A stretch of 64,000 nucleotides of DNA, taken from Margaritifera margaritifera. Taxonomy: Eukaryota; Mollusca; Bivalvia; Unionida; Margaritiferidae. Both the position numbers and the translations under genes were made by a program. Numbering within the stretch: the first letter of the stretch is position 1; the number at the start of each line of letters is the position of its first letter. The stretch covers positions 7,874,501 through 7,938,500 of the forward strand of contig JAQPZY010001670.1 of assembly GCA_029931535.1 (NCBI GenBank), written 5' to 3'. A model generated the notes under the pieces. The model was given only the letters and a program-made list of their open reading frames with translations, was not told the DNA's origin and did not search any database. This document shows positions 42,362 to 53,719 of this stretch, piece by piece.

Positions 42362-42604
42362 ATTGTCGTCCTATTTCCTGTGTATATTAAAGTTCATACG
42401 CATTGTCGTCCTATTTCTTGTGTATATTAAAGTTATGGACGCATTATCGTCCTATTTCCTGTGTATATTAAAGTTATGGACCCATTGTAGTCCTATTTTC
42501 TGTGTATATTAAAGTTATGGACGCATTGTCGTCCTATTTCTTGTGTATATTAAAGTTATGGACGCATTATCATCCTATTTCCTGTGTATATTAAAGTTAT
42601 GGAC
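42362..42604. repeat. 41-bp minisatellite, six copies
   Basis: Units of ATTGTCGTCCTATTTCTTGT / GTATATTAAAGTTATGGACGC, nearly identical. Confidence 0.95.
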
Positions 42605-43022
42605 AGATAATTTTCATTACGTCGAGCAAGTATAGCATTACAAATTGTTTGAGGTGGAAACCAAGAAAATACTATTGATGAACTTAATTATTTCAGAGAA
42701 ATGTAAATTTAAAACAACAACAACAACCAAACAAACAAACAACAGCAACATCAAAAACAACAGCACCAACATGTACCAAAGTGTGGTAACTTCTCTCTGT
42801 AGTGTTGTATATGGTTCAAAGAAAAACAAATCAGTCTGTATCATGGATAACAATTGAAAACATTAAAATTTGGAATATCAACATAATAAAGATTAATAAA
42901 AGATCAACTAATTTTACTCAAGACCGGGCATATCATTCTTTTGATGTAATTGAAACTCCATAAATGTAAAAGGCAAAGTCCTCTACAATAAATCAGAGGC
43001 GTGTATTACAGATGAGAACATC

Positions 43023-44175
43023 GAGACTCAATGGACAACACTGTCGTCGATATTGATCTGGACTAGAATGACTACTGTTACGACTAGGGGTAATGTAACA
43101 AAAGAAAAGACTCAAACAAGCTTTCAAGATTTAAAATACAAATCTTTAATTTCCTAAAATATTAAAATATTTCAACAAACAATTAAAGTGAAAGAATTAC
43201 AAATAACTTAAAGTATATAATATTCTTAAAAGTCCTAAATTGTTCTAAAATTCACTGATCCGGAAGTCAATCCAAATATTCCGAATGAGGTATTCCGAAT
43301 GAAGTAACCTTCACTGTACTAATGTGTTAATAAGAATAAGTTATATCCAAGTAATCCTTGCGAATATGGAATATCACAAGTTCTAGAAATGTTTCCGATA
43401 ATTCCACGGAGGTGAAAAATTATTCAGGTTGAAGAAACAGTACTAATCCAGAATACACTGTATTTATAATAAATAGATCTCCAAAGAAGAATATCCCACA
43501 CACAATAAACCAAATTTGTTTATGACCTCTCAATTCAATGTAACTACGAAGAATGCCTAAACACAGGATTATTTCCTATATATAGTCTCTTAACACGGAG
43601 AATCGAAATAAAAACACATACTTCGTCTTCGATAAACAACTGGGTATTTCGAAATAATTTCCTTTTAATAAACACGATTCATTCTTCAAATGTGACCTTA
43701 AACTATAATTCCTGGTCAATACAATGTTTACTCTTAAAAGTACGAGAACTAGGTCAAAAGTTCAAACCTCTCACGCTCTAACACATGATGTACGAATGCT
43801 ACAAGCGACAATATCGATCGAGCCTACCGTATGTGTACTCACGGCAAGACGACAGCTGTTAGACTAAGATCAGAGATCATAAACTAATAAACTATACCAT
43901 TATTAAAAGAAAAATTATATATAATTCCTTAACACTACACTGTCATCCACATTGATCCTGACTAAATGGACTACACTGCCATCCATATTGATCTGGACTA
44001 GATGGACTACACTGTCATCTATTTTGATCTGGACTAGATAGACTTCACTGTCATCCATATTGATCAGGACTAAATGGACTACACTGTCATTCATATTGAT
44101 CCGGACTAGATTGACTACACTGTCATCTATATTGATCCGGAATAGATGGATTACACTGTCTTCCATATTGTTTAG
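43023..44175. repeat. 36-bp minisatellite split by an LTR
   Basis: Units of TGGACTACACTGTCATCCAT / ATTGATCTGGACTAGA. One or two units lie at 43023-43075 and about seven at 43935-44175. The period is a multiple of three, so the minus strand has an open frame of 12-residue repeats (INMDDSVVHLVR). The split is caused by the 859-bp insertion at 43076. Confidence 0.9.
43076..43934 (-). repeat. solo LTR of a second, related LTR element
   Basis: Plus strand begins TGTTACGACTAGGGG and ends CCTTAACA; on the minus strand this is TG...CGTAACA. CTAC flanks both sides (43072-43075, 43935-43938). The terminal GTCGTAACA and TAATTTCCTAAAATATT resemble the Gmr1-like LTR, but the rest differs. No internal region remains. 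Confidence 0.75.
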
Positions 44176-44526
44176 TTTACCACTCTATAGGTAAAGCCAT
44201 ACTTGTCTTTCGTAAGAAAACAACAACATTTAATGGATGAATGTTAAACAATGAAAACTAATCTGATAAGAAGTCTTTAGATTTAACCAATCAAAAATCT
44301 TGTCCATCACAGGTGTTAACTATTCTGCCCATAATTGCTGTTGACAATATTAACAACAATGTTGTTGAGGACAAGTTTGGAACTGACATTCTGCGACAGA
44401 AAATCGCAAAATTACAACTTTAGCGAAATTTAGTTTTCATATGGAGCTCAGTGAAATGTGCAACAGTCTTTCTGTAAAAAAAAAAAATCTGTAAAAACAA
44501 TTAAATAATAGTTGTAATAATATAGA

Positions 44527-44845
44527 ATGGCAACATCATCATCAAACAACGCCAATATGGAAAAATACAAAAAGGCATGTATAAAGGCAGAAAATGAAGC
44601 CGACGGCCGTGAACGATTTATGAATATGTTTGGTTGGATTGATACATCTAGAAAACATCGCACAGCAGTTTGTAATTTGCCATCTGATCCTGAACACTTT
44701 TTTAAGACGATTACGCGAGCAGTTTTTCCAAGAGCTGATGGATCAATATCTTGAAGCTAATTGGAGAGAAGAATTTGCGCCACATCTTGCACCTGCAGCA
44801 CAATTCAAATCAGTTAAAGATTACAACGCAGCAATGCTAACATAA
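44527..44845 (+). pseudogene. unrecognised ORF pair, copy 1
   Basis: Two overlapping frames read together as one broken protein. 44527-44754 begins MATSSSNNANMEKYKKACIK with DTSRKHRTAVCNLPSD. The second frame continues ELMDQYLEANWREEFAPHL, then APAAQFKSVKDYNAAMLT. One frameshift lies near 44735. The same architecture recurs at 45003-45350. It is upstream of the polymerase fragment at 46.3 kb and in the same orientation, so it may be a gene of that Polinton-like element. Function unknown. Confidence 0.45.
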
Positions 44846-45002
44846 TTTATAACATGAAAATCAGCAAGACTACAATAAGATTATTTTTGCAACAAGCGAC
44901 CAGAATGTCACGACATTTTTTTATTAATTCAGAAAAAAAAAACACAAATCGAAATGAAATATAATTAGTTACCTATCATAATAATAATGGAATCATCAGT
45001 AA

Positions 45003-45350
45003 GCATTGCCAAGATTAAAAATTAAATAACAAGTACAATGAAGCTTTAAAATCTGCTAAAAATTATGCAGACCAGAAAATACGACGACTCAATTCAATTG
45101 GCCGGTTACATGCTGCCAGAAAACATCATGAGGAAATCTTTAACACACAAATAACTGCAGAAGACGTTTCAAATGATCTACGTGAACATTATTTCAGAAA
45201 GCGTTGAATAGAAATCTTGGCATGAACTGGAGAGAACAATTCAGACCAAGCATGACAGCCGCTGCAGGATTTAAATCAGTTCATGATTACAACATGGCAA
45301 TGTTAACATCATTTATGACTGGAAAATCATCATCGATTTGGTGTGTGTGA
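45003..45350 (+). pseudogene. unrecognised ORF pair, copy 2
   Basis: Translation gives IGRLHAARKHHEEIFNTQIT and, after a stop near 45206, AMNWREQFRPSMTAAAGFKS, VHDYNMAMLTSFMTGKSSS. These align with copy 1 (NWREEFAP.LAPAAQFKSVKDYNAAMLT), so a divergent tandem duplication of one gene is likely. Confidence 0.45.
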
Positions 45351-45380
45351 TGAAACTTTAAAAGAATCACACAAACAAAA

Positions 45381-46227
45381 GTTTAGAAAACAAGTAGCTA
45401 ACACGTAGACTTTTTGTTATTGTTACATGAATTACCCCCTCAGCAAAAAATATTGTTTCCAATTCGCAACAGAACTTGTGCAGAATATTTTGTCGCAGAA
45501 CTTGTCCAGAATATTTTTGAAAAAACTTGTCCTGATATTTTTCACAGAACTTATCCTGATATTTTTTCATAGTACTTGTCCAAAGAAATAGTTGCGAATT
45601 GAAAACGATATCTTGTCTATACAAAGTTTGTACAGAGACATTTCTGTGAAATGAAAACAATATTTTGTCAGAGAAACTTGTCTTGAGAAATTGCTGTAAA
45701 ATTAAACATTTTGTCAGAGAAACTTATCCAGAAACATTGTCGCGAATTTAAAACAATATTTTCCTATAGAAACTTATCCAAAAAAATTGCTGCGAAACAA
45801 AAACAATATTTTGTCAGAAAAAAATATTGAGAAAATTGCTGCGAATTGGAATTAATATTTTGTCAGAGAAACTTATTCAGAGAAATCGCTGCGAATTGAA
45901 TCAATATTTTGCTATATGAACGTATCCAGAGCGATTGATGTGAATTGAAATCGATACTTTGTTAGAGAAACTTGTCCAGAGACATTGTTGCGAATTGAAA
46001 TCGATATTTTGTCAGAACCACTTGTCCAGAGAAATTGTTGCTAATTGAAATCTATATTTTGTCAGAGAAACTTATTCAGAGAAAATTGTTGCGAATTAAA
46101 ATCGATATTTTGTGAGAGAAACTTGTTCTGAGAAATTGTTGCGAATTGGAAACAATATTTTTTGCTGAGGGGGTAATTCATGTAACAATAACAAAAAGTC
46201 TACGTGTGAGCTACTTGTTTTCTAAAC
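45381..46227. mobile_element. 847-bp foldback element with 90-bp arms
   Basis: 45381-45470 and 46138-46227 are reverse complements over 90 bp with one mismatch (GCTAACACG against GCTCACACG). The interior (45471-46137) is almost entirely a tandem array of about 14 units of 50 bp. There is no ORF of note and no clear target duplication (flanks CAAAACAAAA-type and TATCTTGG). A foldback-type or non-autonomous DNA transposon fits best. Confidence 0.8.
45471..46137. repeat. ~50-bp tandem array inside the foldback element
   Basis: The unit is approximately GTCAGAGAAACTTGTCCAGA / GAAATTGTTGCGAATTGAAA / TCGATATTTT, with substantial divergence in the left half. The arms contain a terminal unit of the same array. 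Confidence 0.85.
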
Positions 46228-46339
46228 TATCTTGGATAACTATATTTATATAACCACTTTATATACAAATATTCTTTAATTAACTGTTTATGTAATATCA
46301 TTATATAGAAACGTACTTTTTAATAAGTATTATATAGAG

Positions 46340-47780
46340 ATGGATGTAAGAAATCTTCGTTTCATCCTGCAGCGACATGCTTTTAATGAGTACGATAAAA
46401 CCTATATTGTTGACCTAGACGAGTTAAGACCATTTGACATTTTGTCCTGGGCAACTGAACCAGAAATAGGAGACATTCTGTACAATTAGTTGCGAGTGCA
46501 ACATGGAATTAAATGCTCGATTGGTATTGGCGAAGCATTGAAAAACTTGATGGCACCGAAACAGATGCGTTTTTTAATACGAAGCCAATTCGAGCTTTTG
46601 ATAACATCGACTTCAGATATGTCTTTGGAATACTTAGAAATATGATTGATAAATTTCAACGCAAAGAATCTGGTTGGATTTTACATAGCGCTTTTACCAT
46701 GTCGCTAAGGGTATCAAAATATAATCCATTACGTCCAAAGTCCTTTATAGAACTTCCTGCAAAAGTGAAAAATTGCAAAAGTCGAATCAACGTCGAAAAC
46801 ATTGATAATTTTTTTTTCTTATGTCGGCTGTTATCAGCGCTTCATTCAGCAACAACAAAATATCCAAATCAAATAGGCATTTATGTAGCATTTCAAGATA
46901 CTCTCAATTTTACCGGAATCGAGTTTCCTGTTCAAATAAATGACATTTGAAAGCTTGAAAAATTAAATTTGATTTCGTTGAATGTTTTCGGCAACAACGA
47001 CAAAGGCTACATTTATCCGCTTTATGTCTCTGCCATTAATGACAGAGTCATTTGCTGCGATAGCAACATTGTTGCCGAAGTTGATTTGCTTTATGTGCAC
47101 AAAGACACCCAAGAGAGCCACTATTTTTGGGTCAACATTTTTGTCTAGGTTAAGCTTACTTTAGCTTACTTTAGAAAGTTGAATACGTAACAAAAATTTC
47201 ACAAGCAAAACACATTTATACAGCTGAATTTATTCCTCGGGTGCTGAATTTATTCCTCGGGTGCTGCATAATGTTCGTGGCTATGAATCACATTTAATCG
47301 TAAAACACTTTGAAAAAATTCCCTTAAAAATAACGTGCATTCCAAACAACGTGGACAAATATTTATCATTTTCTCTTGGCGCGCTACTTTTCATCTATAG
47401 TCTCCAATTTATGAATAACTCGCTAGATGAACTTGTCAAAAATACAAAAATATTTAACCATACAGCAGAAGAATTCCCCGATGACAAACTTCATTTGATT
47501 ACGCGCAAAGGAGTTTATTCATACGATTACATGTCATCTTGGGAAATATTTCGGGAAACACATCTGCCTGCCAAGGAAGCCTTCTACACTCAGCCAAGCG
47601 GAATAAATATTTCTGGTGAAGATTATAATTATGCCCGCAAAGTGTGGAATAAATTTGACATCCGAAATCTTGGCGACTATCACGATTTGTATCTGAAAAA
47701 GAATGTGCTGCTGCTGGCTGATGTTTTTGAAAATTTCAGTGATATTTGCATGTCCTATTACAAATTTGACCCTGCTTAAA
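46340..47780 (+). pseudogene. Polinton-like DNA polymerase B fragment
   Basis: 46340-46489 encodes MDVRNLRFILQRHAFNEYDK, a plausible N-terminus. 46513-46950 has ESGWILHSAFTMSLRVSKYN, PLRPKSFIELPAKVKNCKS and ENIDNFFFLC. About 46985-47150 has KGYIYPLYVSAINDRVICC and DLLYVHKDTQESHYFWV. 47261-47779 has VRGYESHLIVKHF, CIPNNVDKYLSFSLG, then YDYMSSWEIFRETHLPAKEA and LGDYHDLYLKKNVLLLADVF. This covers the N-terminal and 3'-5' exonuclease parts of a protein-primed family B polymerase. It stops at YYKFDPA before the palm motifs. Frame changes occur near 46500 and 46960. Confidence 0.8.
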
Positions 47781-48249
47781 CACAATATAATTTGGCGTGT
47801 GTGCCACAAAATTGCATTGCTAAAATTCAGTCAAATATTAGTCTCACAATACCCTAAACCATGCACTTTAAATTGTGCTTTTACTCCAGAGCCTGGTGTA
47901 AACAGTTTTCACGACTAGCGCGGTCGGTGTCTAAAAACAAATGAACCAAAATCAGGTCATAAATTGTTACACATTTTGTTAGCCAATACACACCCGCAAT
48001 CTGTTTTTTAAAATTATTTTATTGGATTTTAAATTTTTTTCCCAGAACTTGTACATTCTCTTAAATGTACGAGTTTGGGGAAAAAACTTAAAAAAATAAA
48101 TGCAATGTAAAATATAACGACCGATACACAAGTTAAGCACTGTAAAGATATTTTTGGTGTTCAAGTTTTTGAAAAACTGCAAAACCAAACTAGCATAGCC
48201 TTCTATTTTATGTAATCATCTTACTCAACAAGCTACAAACCAGAATACA

Positions 48250-48303
<54 letters not shown>

Positions 48304-49390
48304 TTTTCATGATGTGTCTAAGAGAGAGAGAGAGAGAGAGTTAAAGCGCATTACTGAACAGACCATGATTTCTATAACACCAGTTTATATGATGAATTCG
48401 ATTGACTAATGTCTCCTCTAGCTCTTAATAAGTGAACATTGCATTTATCCCGCATATGACACTAAAGAACGATTGCTATTTTTGTTTCTGAGATGTATAA
48501 ACAATTACTAACTTACTAGCAACTAGTTATTTACTAAAGCTAATGCACCACCTTTCCATGGTGATTGCTTAAGCGGACAACATCTTTAGCCATCCTTTAT
48601 CTTTGTCTGTCCAAAATAAGATATAACATTTGGATCCCATCTGTCTTTAGATTACACACATTTTGTAAACCGTAGAAAAGTTACATACATCAAACATATA
48701 AATCAGAAGATGGTAACTATTTGTTGTGAACATAGCTCACAAAAAACTTGATGAATTTTCTAGAATCAGCGCATGGTAGTCAGAAAAATTAGGCGAGATT
48801 CAATATTTTCGAAAGTGGAGTGATAAATATCGGCATGATACATAATATAAAAAAAACCCACTTAACTCAAAAATAGTTAATTAGTTAAGTTCAACAAGGA
48901 TTGAATACAATCAATTTATGTTCAACAAAACAAACATAGAAAAACGTCAGTCAATATGTGGTTTACTACTTCATAAAATTTCAGAATCACCTCAGTAAAG
49001 GCAAAACATTATATTTTATATATAACACTTTTATTATCTGTTGGAAACAACAATAACAAAGGGTTTATCAGTTAAACAATAATTACTGGAAATAATTTAT
49101 GATACAGCACTTCAATGGTTGAAAAATACTGTCATATTTCAGTTGTTCCTGCTGTGGTTACGTTCACATGAAACCTAACATGGAGTGACACAACATGGTG
49201 TAAGCTGAGTGGAGTTATATACCAAACTTCTTCTACGTACATTGAAATGATACTTAAATGTAAGAAGTAATTTGAAATAACTCTCAGACATACCGTAAAC
49301 ATTATTTTGTAAAATTTGTTTATTTATATTATACGTTTGAGATGTTCCTAGTAAACGAATGAAAAATGATTATTGCTCAAAGATAATAAT
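47781..49390. other. no gene seen; ATT and GA microsatellites
   Basis: Non-coding AT-rich sequence apart from an (ATT)n tract at 48250-48302 and a (GA)n tract at 48320-48340. The polymerase C-terminus expected downstream of 47780 was not recognised. Confidence 0.5.
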
Positions 49391-49399
49391 AATTAGTTT

Positions 49400-49645
49400 T
49401 TAAAAAAAGTCAAGCCTTGACCTATTATGTTCCTCAATTCTTGATCTGTAAGTTCTTCTACTCGGGCAAGCAGAGTTGGGACAATATATGGATCTCAGGG
49501 GTGCGCGTTTGTCTGGATATTTGCCCATCATATGCGTCCGTGGACCGAGTTTTTGTATCAGAGATATGGTATTGTTACCCCTTATAACAACCGATGATCC
49601 GCATAAACGACTTCCGAAAAGATCTGAAAAGGATATCATATACAA
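49400..49645 (-). CDS. hypothetical 81-residue ORF
   Basis: Not recognised. It is minus strand, has SRLCGSSVVIRGNNTISLIQ, and ends Arg-rich (SRRTYRSRIEEHNRSRLDFF). It is unsupported by any splice or promoter context and may be chance or a transposon scrap. 49646-50330 shows nothing else. Confidence 0.15.
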   Translation of the reverse strand: MYMISFSDLFGSRLCGSSVVIRGNNTISLIQKLGPRTHMMGKYPDKRAPLRSIYCPNSACPSRRTYRSRIEEHNRSRLDFF

Positions 49646-50329
49646 TTTGGTCTAATCAATATAGATCAGTCATCGCCACTGAATGACTCAAGATACATCA
49701 ATGAAATCATACATCCATGATTGAGCAACGAGCGCATTGTTAAACTCTTGCTTATTTAACTTTTTCTCCTGTGTATTAAATTAACTTTGTAAACATCTGC
49801 ATTAATGCCACAACAAGATTTGTTGCTTGAGTGTTGGATAGAATTTTGATCAATTCTAATAATATATGGTATAATATGCAAAAATACAGAGACACATTAT
49901 GTAGCTTGTCATTATTTCTCTTTCTCATGGACTCATTTTCTTTGTTTTAAAAGATTGTTTCGGCTTTTCTTTTTCTTTTTTTTTTTTCGTTCTCTTTTTG
50001 CTGCTGAATAAATGCAGTTATTGCATAGTCAAGAAGGCCCAAGCTTGCTAAAACGTGCAATATTAGGTTATCAGGCAATTCAAATGTGACAGTTTCATGT
50101 CCATATCAAAATCTTTTGAGGAGGGGATGCTGGAGTCCACGTATAAAGGAAAGATCTAACCTCCTTACGGTTTTTTGTATAGCCAAATTTTATTTAGCCT
50201 CCGATATCTCAAAATCGTCTCGACGAATTTCGTCTAAACAGTGCTCAAAGAATTTTTTTTCAGACTAAGGCACAGGGGGAGTAACTTTTAAAAAATCACT
50301 TGCCCTGACTTAAAATCCACTTGCCCAAG

Positions 50330-50590
50330 ATGGCCATATTTTTAACTATTATTTTGACACACCCACTCCATCACGAAAAATTAAATGGTCGGTCACTTAT
50401 ACCTGTTTTTCTTCATGAGTCTGAACCCTCGTTCACGTTCTGTTGTATAGGGGCTCACAACTAACGAGATTTCCAACAATTTCACAATTTCTGCATGCTC
50501 AGGTGTGAATTCTGAATAAGTGTGGCATACACCTCTGCTCTTGCGATCTCCGACTGTACGCCTTCAGGTTTAGTGTCAGCCTGTGAATTT
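50330..50590 (-). pseudogene. hAT-like transposase C-terminal scrap
   Basis: Minus strand reads ADTKPEGVQSEIARAEVYAT and, after a frameshift, EHAEIVKLLEISLVVSPYTT followed by ERERGFRLMKKNRYK. This resembles the C-terminal dimerisation region of hAT-type transposases and domesticated relatives (V-S-x-Y-x-x-E-R-x-F-S-x-M). Too short for a family assignment. Confidence 0.45.
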
Positions 50591-51026
50591 CATCACGATC
50601 TGTAGGGATGAGTATTGTGGGGGGGGGGGGGGAGAGCTTGGAGTAGCTTCGTTTGCTGAACGCAGCAAAAATCTCAATGTCTCTCGATCAAAGTTGAGAA
50701 TAGAAATGAAGTCGGAGAGGCATTGCTCTTTTTATATATCAGTCAGTATAAACTGTAGCTTAAAGTTTCCTAATTAGTTCGTGTGGATGTGTCACAATTA
50801 CAGAAAATACTCAGTCCGTATCAATAAAATAAGCGGCAATCAACTCTGTGAACTAAATGGACTACAATATAATCTAATGATCTCAGTTCCTTTAGGGTGG
50901 AAAACATTGCATAGAGGGCTTATATACCCAAGCCCGATTATTGGACGCAGTCAAAAAACGAAGTGCAGGATTCTACCGCACCTAACGCTAATAACCCGTT
51001 AGCATCGCATAACATTTTGTGCCTTA

Positions 51027-52380
51027 ATGGAGGAAGGAGGCTCCGGGAAAACATCACGCGCGATAGCCATTTTTGTGCAGCTATCATCATTTGCTAGTTC
51101 TCACGCCAACGCATAGGCTAGAAAAGGAAATGCGCGATAGAAATGTTCGTGAACAAAGGTATCACAGCTTCTTGTGCTGGAATGGTTTCCCAATAGCGAA
51201 GTGGGGACCGGAACGTATGGGACAAAATATATTCCGCGGGTTATTATCTGGGATGAAATTTGCACAGTTTCCGACCGCATTCTTGAAACCTTTTTAGGGT
51301 GGCTTGAAATGCTCAGGTTATGTGCTGCGGGGACCATGGTCAACCTCCGTCTATTGACGGAGAGCAGTCGCACGACTGGTTGAAAGAGCACTCGGATTAC
51401 TATGAAGCTGTAGAGGAAGACTACCGCACCAAAACGGAGGCTCTTAAAAATTTGAAAAAGAGGAAGCGGCTAACACCTGACAAAATCCAGGTTAAGGAAA
51501 TGCGGAAGGCCCTTCAGACATAGCGCGACTGAACTACTTTCTGGAAAAATAGACCCCCGCCGACCTTCAGGTTTATTTTCGCAATGCTGTGCGGGATAGA
51601 GTTCAGCAGCTTTTGCTTGAGCATCATAAAGAGAAGTTTTCCGAACATCCCCGTGCCTCTCATATACTATCCGTATGATAGCAGGCGCAAGAATCTTTTA
51701 GTCACAATTCCCGGGACGACAAAGAAGCAAGAGCTTATAAAAAAAGTGACAGCGTTGAGGTAACCATCGCATCCGCAGAACAGGCCATTGCAAATGGCGA
51801 ATTGGCAATTAAAACAGCAGAGAAAGAAAATAGGGAAAATGGAGGCAAATTTGGCGCTTAGGCTCCGCCATCACTATACACAGCTCCCAAGGGCTTACCA
51901 TTAAAAATCCGAAAAAAATTGGTGACGACTATTGTCAATGATCAAATCTCGCGTATCTGGTGGTATCCCATGTGGAGTACCTGTCTCAGCTTGAGCGTAT
52001 CGCCGCGCCACAGGTTGTGGGGGCCACAGTAAAGCGTGAGCTAACTGACCAGGAAATCCGCAAGGTTATCCTACAAAAGCCTCTTTCTTACGCGCAGCAA
52101 GATAAGACTCAAAAAGTCCAAAGACCAACGCCAGAAACTACGTTAAAGGTCGACGATGTGCTAGACCTTAAGCAGCAGCAACATAATCGTGGTGCTGCCT
52201 ATAACATAGAAATGCTTTGGGCGTACGAGCCAAGAGACTTGCAGCAGTTTAGTGTAGAGCGCCTGGACAACAGGAAGGGCTAGTGAAGAAAAATGTTAGG
52301 TTGACCCGTTTGAAGTACAACCGAAAGAGAGGGGCTACATCATTTTGACCCGCAGCAAAGCAATGTAGTGGTTTCGACCT
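51027..52380 (+). pseudogene. superfamily 1 DNA helicase fused to HNH nuclease, broken
   Basis: Three frames together carry the SF1 motifs in order. They are: Walker A GGSGKTSRAI (51039), motif Ia LTPTHRLEKEMRDR (51100), motif II KYIPRVIIWDEICTV (51230), motif III CCGDHGQPPSIDGE (51323), DWLKEHSDYYEAVEEDYR, motif V HSSQGLTIKNPKK (51882) and motif VI YLVVSHVEYLSQLERI (51955). Then LTDQEIRKVILQK leads into an HNH-like block: NIEMLWAYEPRDLQQFSVER, LDNRKG, NVRLTRLKYNRKRG (52200-52340). There the metal-binding cysteine positions read Tyr/Arg. A tryptophan-to-TGA stop precedes SNLAYL. Such proteins would unwind and nick DNA. Assignment to a named element family is uncertain. Confidence 0.65.
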
Positions 52381-52399
52381 CAACGACGTGTATCGTCTG

Positions 52400-53050
52400 A
52401 ATGACTAATGAGGACCTGTTCGGTTGTAATTGTGTGTCAGGGGGGCACAACCTGCAGCTCTTCACGCACAAACGCGCGCTTAGGCCCTGAATCGCCGGTG
52501 CTAAGTAGATAATATAGTACTGGCGAGCCAGATTTAGCAACCTCACGCTCAAACCTTTAAGGACCATATAAGGTCGGTAGCATGACGTTGTCCTCCTGCC
52601 AGCTCTCTAGCTGCATATAGGTACCGCACCCAGGTATTTGAGTCCAGGCGTTTCTCGGCCAGACCGATGTTGCAGGAGGCACCCGCATAGATGCAGCATG
52701 AATGGCATATACAGGTCTTTTGCCTGTCAGCCACGTTACCTAACCATTTAGGGCCGCCGAACCCACTTTGTAGTATGCTTTGCAGGCGCGCGAGCCGTCT
52801 TGGCTGCAAACAACATCTCCTGGGCGTGCTGGTGCCCAGCCGCTTGCCCATAGTACGGTTGAACCTCTCCACAATGCGCTGCACACGGTGGACGCTAGCC
52901 TAGCCCCGCCTCACCTGTATGTTGAGCTTGGCCGAGAGCTGCGACACATTAACAAACGCCCCGCCAACCATGAGATCAACCTCGGCTAATAGGAAGTCGT
53001 GATGATATTAGCAGGAATGATGCCTTGTTTAATTAACATGTCCTGTGTCA
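52400..53050 (-). pseudogene. probable retroviral-like integrase, broken
   Basis: Minus strand reads ADLMVGGAFVNVSQLSAKLN (about 52990-52925), then HRVQRIVERFNRTMGKRLG (52890-52840). The E-R-F-N-R-T block is the third catalytic position of DDE integrases, and the G-x-F-V-N segment before it fits the second. Upstream, ILTQDMLIKQGIIPANIITT-like residues can be read across frames. The rest (52840-52400) breaks into several frames. It converges tail-to-tail with the helicase-HNH gene. Confidence 0.5.
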
Positions 53051-53056
53051 AAAGGG

Positions 53057-53392
53057 TCACCGCTGTGATTGTAACGGCCTTTGCTGCATATTCAAAGTCC
53101 AGGCGTCCAAGAAATAGGCTGGTTCCATCTTAACAAGCGTTTGGCATAGTAAAGGAGGTTTAGAAAGTCTGGCGTACGATGGTGTGTAGATAACTTTTCC
53201 TGATATTTTGTACACTTGCAAGACTACTATTCCATATAAAAAGGGTAGGGCGTGCGCCTGCAGTGTTTGCCGTTCCTCCACGCCCGCTGCTTTTTGCCGT
53301 CGTTTCAGTTCTTTTGACAGTGAGACGCGGAATAAGCCGTACGCGAGACCAGCCGGTAAAGCTAGGTAGACCCAGGGAACATAAGATGGCAT
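53057..53392 (-). CDS. unrecognised 111-residue ORF
   Basis: Starts MPSYVPWVYLALPAGLAYGL, a possible membrane segment (about residues 5-22). A basic stretch KELKRRQKAAGVEERQT follows, then a hydrophobic FLYGIVVLQVYKISG. No family recognised. It shares strand with the integrase-like frame and the ORFs above, and could be one gene of the same element. Confidence 0.35.
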   Translation of the reverse strand: MPSYVPWVYLALPAGLAYGLFRVSLSKELKRRQKAAGVEERQTLQAHALPFLYGIVVLQVYKISGKVIYTPSYARLSKPPLLCQTLVKMEPAYFLDAWTLNMQQRPLQSQR

Positions 53393-53428
53393 AATTCTAT
53401 CTTGCCCGACTGTTTTAGCCGTTCTGTA

Positions 53429-53719
53429 CTATTCTTGTCGTCCCGATGGATTAAGCTGTTCCGACTGAGCGGCGGGAATGTCGGCCTTTTTTTTTTTTTT
53501 TTTTTCTTCTTCAGCCTGGCGTGGTTTGATCATAGCAGCAAGGTTTTTTTTACTGGCTGCAACCCCACCTCGATTTGTAACCTTAGTGACCTGCATCACT
53601 TCCTGCTGCAATTGTACAAGTTTCGACTTTGGTTCCGACATCGGTACTTCCGCGTTTCGCGAAAGCACTTGTGCTGGTTCCCGCAACTCCGTTGCTGGTT
53701 CCGAAGTCACACTATTCAT
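53429..53719 (-). CDS. unrecognised 96-residue charged ORF
   Basis: Residues 1-35 are Glu/Pro-rich (ATELREPAQVLSRNAEVPMS). A helix KLVQLQQEVMQVTKVTNRGG follows, and then a poly-lysine run encoded by a poly-T tract on the plus strand (53487-53505). Low complexity in part. No family recognised. Confidence 0.3.
   Translation of the reverse strand: MNSVTSEPATELREPAQVLSRNAEVPMSEPKSKLVQLQQEVMQVTKVTNRGGVAASKKNLAAMIKPRQAEEEKKKKKKADIPAAQSEQLNPSGRQE

Noticed and set aside
42362..42604. Regularly spaced repeats as a CRISPR-like array
   Set aside because: Units are contiguous with no unique spacers, and the context is an animal genome.
43915..44166. 83-residue minus-strand protein of 12-residue repeats
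   Set aside because: It is a 36-bp minisatellite; there is no promoter, splice site or conserved flank to support a gene.
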